Program-made: the position numbers and the translations under genes
NCBI GenBank assembly: GCA_902984215.1
Contig: CADWAF010003390.1
Coordinates: 1-10,893, forward strand
Length of the DNA stretch: 10,893 bases
DNA from: Willaertia magna
Taxonomy: Eukaryota; Heterolobosea; Eutetramitea; Acrasida; Naegleriidae
Reading direction: 5' to 3'
In this document: one piece after another, positions 6,733 through 10,893 of the stretch
How positions within the stretch are numbered: position 1 is the first letter of the stretch
How the letters are laid out: the number at the start of each line of letters is the position of its first letter
Notes under the pieces: model-generated
The model's database searches: none
Seen by the model: only the letters and a program-made list of their open reading frames with translations
What the model was told of the DNA's origin: nothing

Positions 6733-7830
6733 ATGGATCAATTGCCAATAGAAATTGTTGCTCAAATTTTAACATATGACATGAGTAACTATCACTCATT
6801 GTTATTCTTAAATAAAAATCATTATGAAATTTTAAATAGTGATAATTTATATCACGTAATTTTAAATGATTATTATAAATTTTATTATAAAAATCATTGT
6901 AATCAAAAAAACAAAACAAAAAAAGAAATTTTTAAAGAAATTTTTAATTTAAAAAATAATTGGAAAAATCAATCTCTTCATTACAATAAGGAAAACTTTA
7001 TGGCCACAAAATTGACAAGCGAAATGAAACAATTATTTAAAAATAATGAACTTACTTTAGAAATTTGGGTCAACCTAACATCCCACTCTGTTTGTCCTTG
7101 TTTTATAGATATTACGAATGATCCTTGGAATAAAGGTTGGGGATTATATGGAATGGGAGGAGGACAAAGAAGTTTCTTTGTTGGGAATTGGGAGAATACA
7201 GAAGATAACGTTACTTTTGATTCAAGAGAGTTGGAACAACTTTCTGTCTGGACTCATTATGCAGTAACTTGTAGTGCTGATCAAAAAGTATGTTTTTATG
7301 TAAATGGAAAGCGTGTTTCTGTAGAGTCTTCTGTATTGGCATTACCTTGTGACTTATCTAATATTGAGGAAGATCTTTTTCTACACGTTGGTTGTACTAG
7401 TTACAGCAGCGATTCTACTTCTTTTTATGTTGATGGATTATTTAATGAGGCAAGGGTTTGGAATAGAGTAAGAACACAAGAAGAGATTGTACAATACAAA
7501 GATAAAAGAATATTATCAGAGTATGAGGCAAAAGGATTAGTGTTTTATTACTATCCAGATTCTAATATGGATACAATCCAGTTCGTTGCTAACAAAACTC
7601 CTTGCACAGATTATGAAGGTAAATATCATTTGGGAATACAAACCCTTGGATTATCAATGTATGAAGAGAAAGCACCTGTAAGTGAGGAAAGCAGCACTGT
7701 AATTACAATTAATAATGAGAATGTAGGATTGGAAACACCTGTAGCGACAAACACAGCTCCACAATCATTGTGGCAAATGATTTCCAATGCAGTTATATAT
7801 ATTACAAGGAAGATATTTAAACTTCCTTAA
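6733..7830 (+). CDS. F-box protein with LamG-like (concanavalin A-like jelly-roll) domain
   Basis: F-box proteins link substrates to SCF ubiquitin ligases through Skp1. The LamG-like domain would be the ligand- or substrate-binding part (inference). I take the ATG at 6733, in the context AAAAAAATGG, because MDQLPIEIVAQIL is a typical F-box opening. An in-frame ATG at 6694 would add 13 mostly basic residues. The protein is 365 residues. The F-box covers about 2-45, followed by an N/K-rich spacer. The LamG-like domain covers about 92-277, with LTLEIWVNL, WTHYAVTC (173-180), FYVNGK (188-193) and the closing strand GLFNEARVWNRVRTQEEI (235-252), diagnostic of LamG_3-type jelly rolls. The last 19 residues (WQMISNAVIYITRKIFKLP) are hydrophobic and basic, possibly a membrane anchor or amphipathic helix. 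There is no intron. The gene converges on its downstream neighbour. Confidence 0.85.
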   Translation: MDQLPIEIVAQILTYDMSNYHSLLFLNKNHYEILNSDNLYHVILNDYYKFYYKNHCNQKNKTKKEIFKEIFNLKNNWKNQSLHYNKENFMATKLTSEMKQLFKNNELTLEIWVNLTSHSVCPCFIDITNDPWNKGWGLYGMGGGQRSFFVGNWENTEDNVTFDSRELEQLSVWTHYAVTCSADQKVCFYVNGKRVSVESSVLALPCDLSNIEEDLFLHVGCTSYSSDSTSFYVDGLFNEARVWNRVRTQEEIVQYKDKRILSEYEAKGLVFYYYPDSNMDTIQFVANKTPCTDYEGKYHLGIQTLGLSMYEEKAPVSEESSTVITINNENVGLETPVATNTAPQSLWQMISNAVIYITRKIFKLP

Positions 7831-7842
7831 ATAAATTTTATT
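7830..7842. terminator. Bidirectional palindromic polyadenylation element shared by two convergent genes
   Basis: The plus strand carries AATAAA at 7830-7835 and the minus strand AATAAA at 7837-7842, in a near-palindrome (AAATAAATTTTATTTAAAA). Each signal overlaps the stop codon of its own gene (7828-7830 plus; 7838-7840 minus). Cleavage some bases downstream must place each mRNA 3' end inside the other gene's coding sequence. Confidence 0.6.
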
Positions 7843-10796
7843 TAAAATTCCATACTTCTACTTTAAGAATTGAAAATGTTGTTTTAGTTCCACACAAAGG
7901 TTCATTATCAAATGTTAAACATCTTTCACTAGAACCAATACGTAAATTATCATCAATCTGAAGGGCTGGACCATCACCTCCAGCTCCAAATACTAATCTA
8001 TCTTTTCTACCCATCACAAAGAAATCATTCTTTCTACTCCACTTATATTTTGCTTCAATAGGATACATAGAAAACAAGAAAGTGTCAGTTGTCCCTTCAT
8101 ATCTATAAGTTTTATCATATGAATCACCACAATAAGCACCAAATATACAAACGTCAGGTGATTTCTTTTTCTTTTCAACACCAGTACTGCCAGAAAAAGA
8201 GGCAGATGTAGTTTGTATTGGTTTTACTTGTTTCTTTAATTCCTTTCTTAAAGATTTACCTTCTTCTTTATGTTTTCTAATCATCTCAATTACTTTCATT
8301 GCATCTTCTTCACTTTCAGAAATACTTTCAACTTGATGTGAACTATCTTCCTTTTCTTTCAGTCTTTTGATATCTTCAATGTCACCATCAAGTGAGAAAG
8401 GAACTGCTGATATTAATATTATGTTTGGACCAATATCGTTACAAATATTATACAATTGGGATAAACTATAACCATCTCTACTTGTTGTAAACCTTTGCGT
8501 TAATGTTCTTACTCTTTGTTTATAAGGCAACCAAGAAACTAATAACTCCCATTGTGACATGGAGTTAATAATATCAGAGGTAGAACCTATCTTTGGCTTA
8601 ACAAATTGAGAAATCTTTCCTGTTAGTTTTTGTGGATTAATTTCAGTTCTATTCTTTTCATCTAATTGATTTAAATGTTTTCTAGATAAACCAAATTTAA
8701 ATGCTGTCTTAAAGAACTCTTCTTCATCTACATAAAGAGTAGATGTTGATAATAGAACATCTTCCATATAATTTGGTGATAAAATCTTTAACAACTTTGG
8801 CTCTAAAGTTTTTAAAATTGCATATCCCACTCTATACAAAATTTTTGCACCTTCATTAATAAAAGCATCTAAAGATCTCATTACAAAATTAAATGGTAAA
8901 TATGGAACAAATAATCTTGAAAACCACTTATAAGCAACACCTGACAGGTCAAATCCAACTTTCTCAAAATGACTTCCTAAATTAGGTATGTTCTTATTTA
9001 TAATATCAGTAAATGATTCTACAAATAAAGCATGTTGCATTTTGTTAGTTCTAAAATACCATTTAGATTCTCTTGATTTTTCTAAAATACAATGAATAGT
9101 GGCATATGCTTGTTTTTCATTCATTAAAATTAATAAGAAATGAACTAAATCAGGAATAGGTGGACAAAAATCAATATCTAAATGATGATCAGCTAAAACA
9201 CATAATATTCTTTTAGCTGCCTTAATACCTTCAGAAGTAAGATAACAAATATCATCACCACTAATATTAATTGTTGTTGTTGTCATTAATGTCTTTTCTT
9301 CCTCTACACTCCCCCCAATACCATTCTTCTGTTGTTCATTATTATTGTCACCAACGACAGGTGTACACACAGGTGTCTCTACAGAACTATTCACACCAGG
9401 TAATTTCCCGCCAAATTCAGCTACAATCCTTGGATCAACTGATTCAATAAATAATCTTCTATTAATTTGTGTTTTCCCGCCATTAACTACACCTCCATCC
9501 ATTGGTTCATAATGTCCATAAGTCTTTTCAAAATGATTTTCATAAAAGTGTGGACTTTGTTTTAATAAAGTTGTTGAACCAGTTATACCCATCCATAATA
9601 AACAACGTTTAGATTGTGGTATACCATTTCTAATTAATCTTTTAGTTTTCTTTGATACTTCTGCATGATTTAAAGGAAAACTTGTAACTTCCTTCCAAGC
9701 ACCTCCTCTTTGTCTATAATCTTCACTTATCAATAGAGTTACTGGAACTTTAGATTTATCTGCAAATCTAGATAAATGTAACATTTCAATATTTAATGAA
9801 TCTCCTTGTTCAACCATTATAAATTCATCTTCTTCATTACTTTCTTCAAAATCATCCTTTCCGACAAGATAAAAAGATTCATCTTTCTGTAAATCAACAA
9901 ATGTTCCCTTCTCATTAATTTGTTCCCAATCAATTGGTGGAGTTTCAATCCCTTCATCTTCTTCTTCAATAAAACCTTCCATCTCATGTATAACATCTTG
10001 TTTCATTTCAAGTAATTTCTCTTGATTTTCAATAGCTGAAGGTAAAATATTTTCAATTAATAATTTAACCATTGATTTACCAGTCCTTCCACTTGGTATC
10101 TTTTCATTCTTATATATTCTAGTATATCCATTATGAAATATATCATGATATCTAATAATTACATTTCTATTTACTTTTGTGAAGGCTGATTCTAACCATG
10201 TTTCTGCTCCACCAATTGATGAAAATGTCATTGTACTTTGTGCAACACAATGTTCAACTGCTACTTTCCTTTTTGTATGAAAAGTATAAACATTTTCTTG
10301 TTGAGATGCATCAAACTCCATTTCATCAGTTACTTTAATAAATCTAATTAATTTTAATATCGGAATGTTAATTGAAAACTTACTTATTTTCTTTATCATT
10401 ATAAGCAAGAACAGATACAATAGGGTTGAATAGAGAGAACCAATCGGCTTGATCTCTAACCATTAAACCAATTAAATCTTTTCCATAAACAATTGTCATA
10501 TTTTCAGCATCTTCTTTTGTAGGTGCTTTAATTTCAATATTATTATTTAATTGTGATTGTTCTTCTGCTCTTCTTTTAAGTACATGTAAAGCAGGTCTAG
10601 GAATAATTTTAGCATATTTATCAGTATCTTCAAAATATTTAACAATAATCATTTTCATTGGTTTTTTATTAGTTTTTAATAATTTACTATTATTTAATTG
10701 TGTTGGAGAAGTACTAGATGATGATTGTTTCCCTTCCGTAACCACATTTTCATTATTGTTGTGTGGTTTCTTATTAACGCTATTCTTTGGCAACAT
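7838..10796 (-). CDS. TBC-TLDc domain protein (TBC1D24-like architecture)
   Basis: Exons 10384-10796 and 7838-10343 join across a 40-nt intron that splits a lysine codon, giving 972 residues. Residues 1-60 are low complexity (Asn, Ser, Lys). About 60-370 is conserved-looking but unrecognised. A TBC (Rab-GAP-type) domain covers about 375-657 (IRNGIPQSKRCLLWMGIT, then INRRLFIESVDPRI). A TLDc domain fills the C-terminus, about 738-972: GYSLSQLYN, CIFGAYCGDSYDKTY, LVFGAGGDGPALQIDDNL, RCLTFDNEPLCG and the final VEVWNF. TBC-TLDc proteins act at membranes in vesicle traffic and oxidative-stress protection, and TLDc domains bind the V-ATPase (known for the family). The catalytic arginine and glutamine fingers of active TBC GAPs are not evident, so GAP activity is doubtful. 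A charged insert, about 786-868, interrupts TLDc. The frame is closed upstream by a stop three codons before the ATG. Confidence 0.85.
10344..10383 (-). other. Intron of the TBC-TLDc gene, 40 nt
   Basis: Begins GTAAGTTTTC and ends TTAATTAG on the minus strand. It joins AYNDKEN to FIKVTDEMEFD through a lysine codon split AA/A, a phase-2 junction. Reading through instead gives a stop, so the intron is needed to attach the N-terminal 137 residues. Confidence 0.85.
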
Positions 10797-10893
10797 GTTC
10801 CATTAGTATTATGTTGTTCTTGATCTATTTTTTTTTCAATAAATGTCTATTATTGAGCCGGTGTCTTTCTCTTTTGAAATTTGGTAGCGATTT
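10797..10893 (-). promoter_or_regulatory. 5' flank of the TBC-TLDc gene
   Basis: Minus-strand sequence just upstream of the start codon. It includes a run of nine A (CTATTTTTTTTTC on the plus strand). A short open stretch at the window edge (IATKFQKRKTPAQ, then TAA) might be the end of another gene, but it is too short to call. Confidence 0.3.

Noticed and set aside
6662..6919. Minus-strand open frame of 85 codons rich in Phe, Tyr and Leu.
   Set aside because: It lies antisense to the AT-rich start of the F-box gene, has no recognisable domain and starts inside that gene.
10345..10420. The in-frame ATG at 10418-10420 as the start of the TBC-TLDc protein, giving a hydrophobic N-terminus like a signal anchor.
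   Set aside because: That sequence is the intron plus out-of-frame exon 1. Splicing at GTAAGT and TTAG joins a good upstream coding exon in frame.
1..10893. tRNA, rRNA, transposon or viral genes.
   Set aside because: No cloverleaf with conserved T-loop, no rRNA-like sequence, no transposase, integrase or reverse-transcriptase motifs and no terminal repeats were seen on either strand.

Overview
The window is eukaryotic nuclear DNA from an AT-rich, intron-bearing protist. An amoeboid organism (heterolobosean or amoebozoan) fits the gene types best: an F-box/LamG protein, a TBC-TLDc protein, cyclase-associated protein (CAP), RCC1-type and ankyrin-type genes. That placement is an inference from gene content and base composition; nothing here identifies a species. 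Introns are tiny (about 37-62 nt), nearly always begin GTAAGT, end in AAG or TAG and mostly fall between codons.

Layout, left to right. Positions 1-3041 (minus) hold the 5' part of a large ankyrin-repeat gene that runs off the left edge and ends in the window in a long glutamate/lysine/glutamine-rich coiled coil. Most of its repeats are cut by an intron just before the threonine that opens the next repeat, and a 9-nt microexon lies in the gap. The microexon supplies the three residues needed to complete the 33-residue repeat. This is the most unusual thing in the window. Positions 3084-4404 (minus) look like gene debris: the C-terminal end of an endonuclease/exonuclease/phosphatase-fold protein, then an RCC1-repeat gene with broken reading frames at its 5' end that stops where a BTB domain seems to begin. 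A second, decayed, inverted copy of part of that RCC1 gene lies at 4739-4806 (plus).

The right half is dense and intact. CAP (4892-6408, minus, one intron) diverges across a 324-bp spacer from an F-box/LamG gene (6733-7830, plus). That gene converges, with only 7 bp between stop codons, on a TBC-TLDc gene (7838-10796, minus, one intron). In all three intact genes the AATAAA polyadenylation signal overlaps the stop codon.

The intact genes do not form a pathway. CAP acts on actin turnover, the TBC-TLDc protein probably at membranes and in Rab-linked trafficking, the F-box protein in ubiquitin-ligase targeting, and the ankyrin protein as a binding scaffold.
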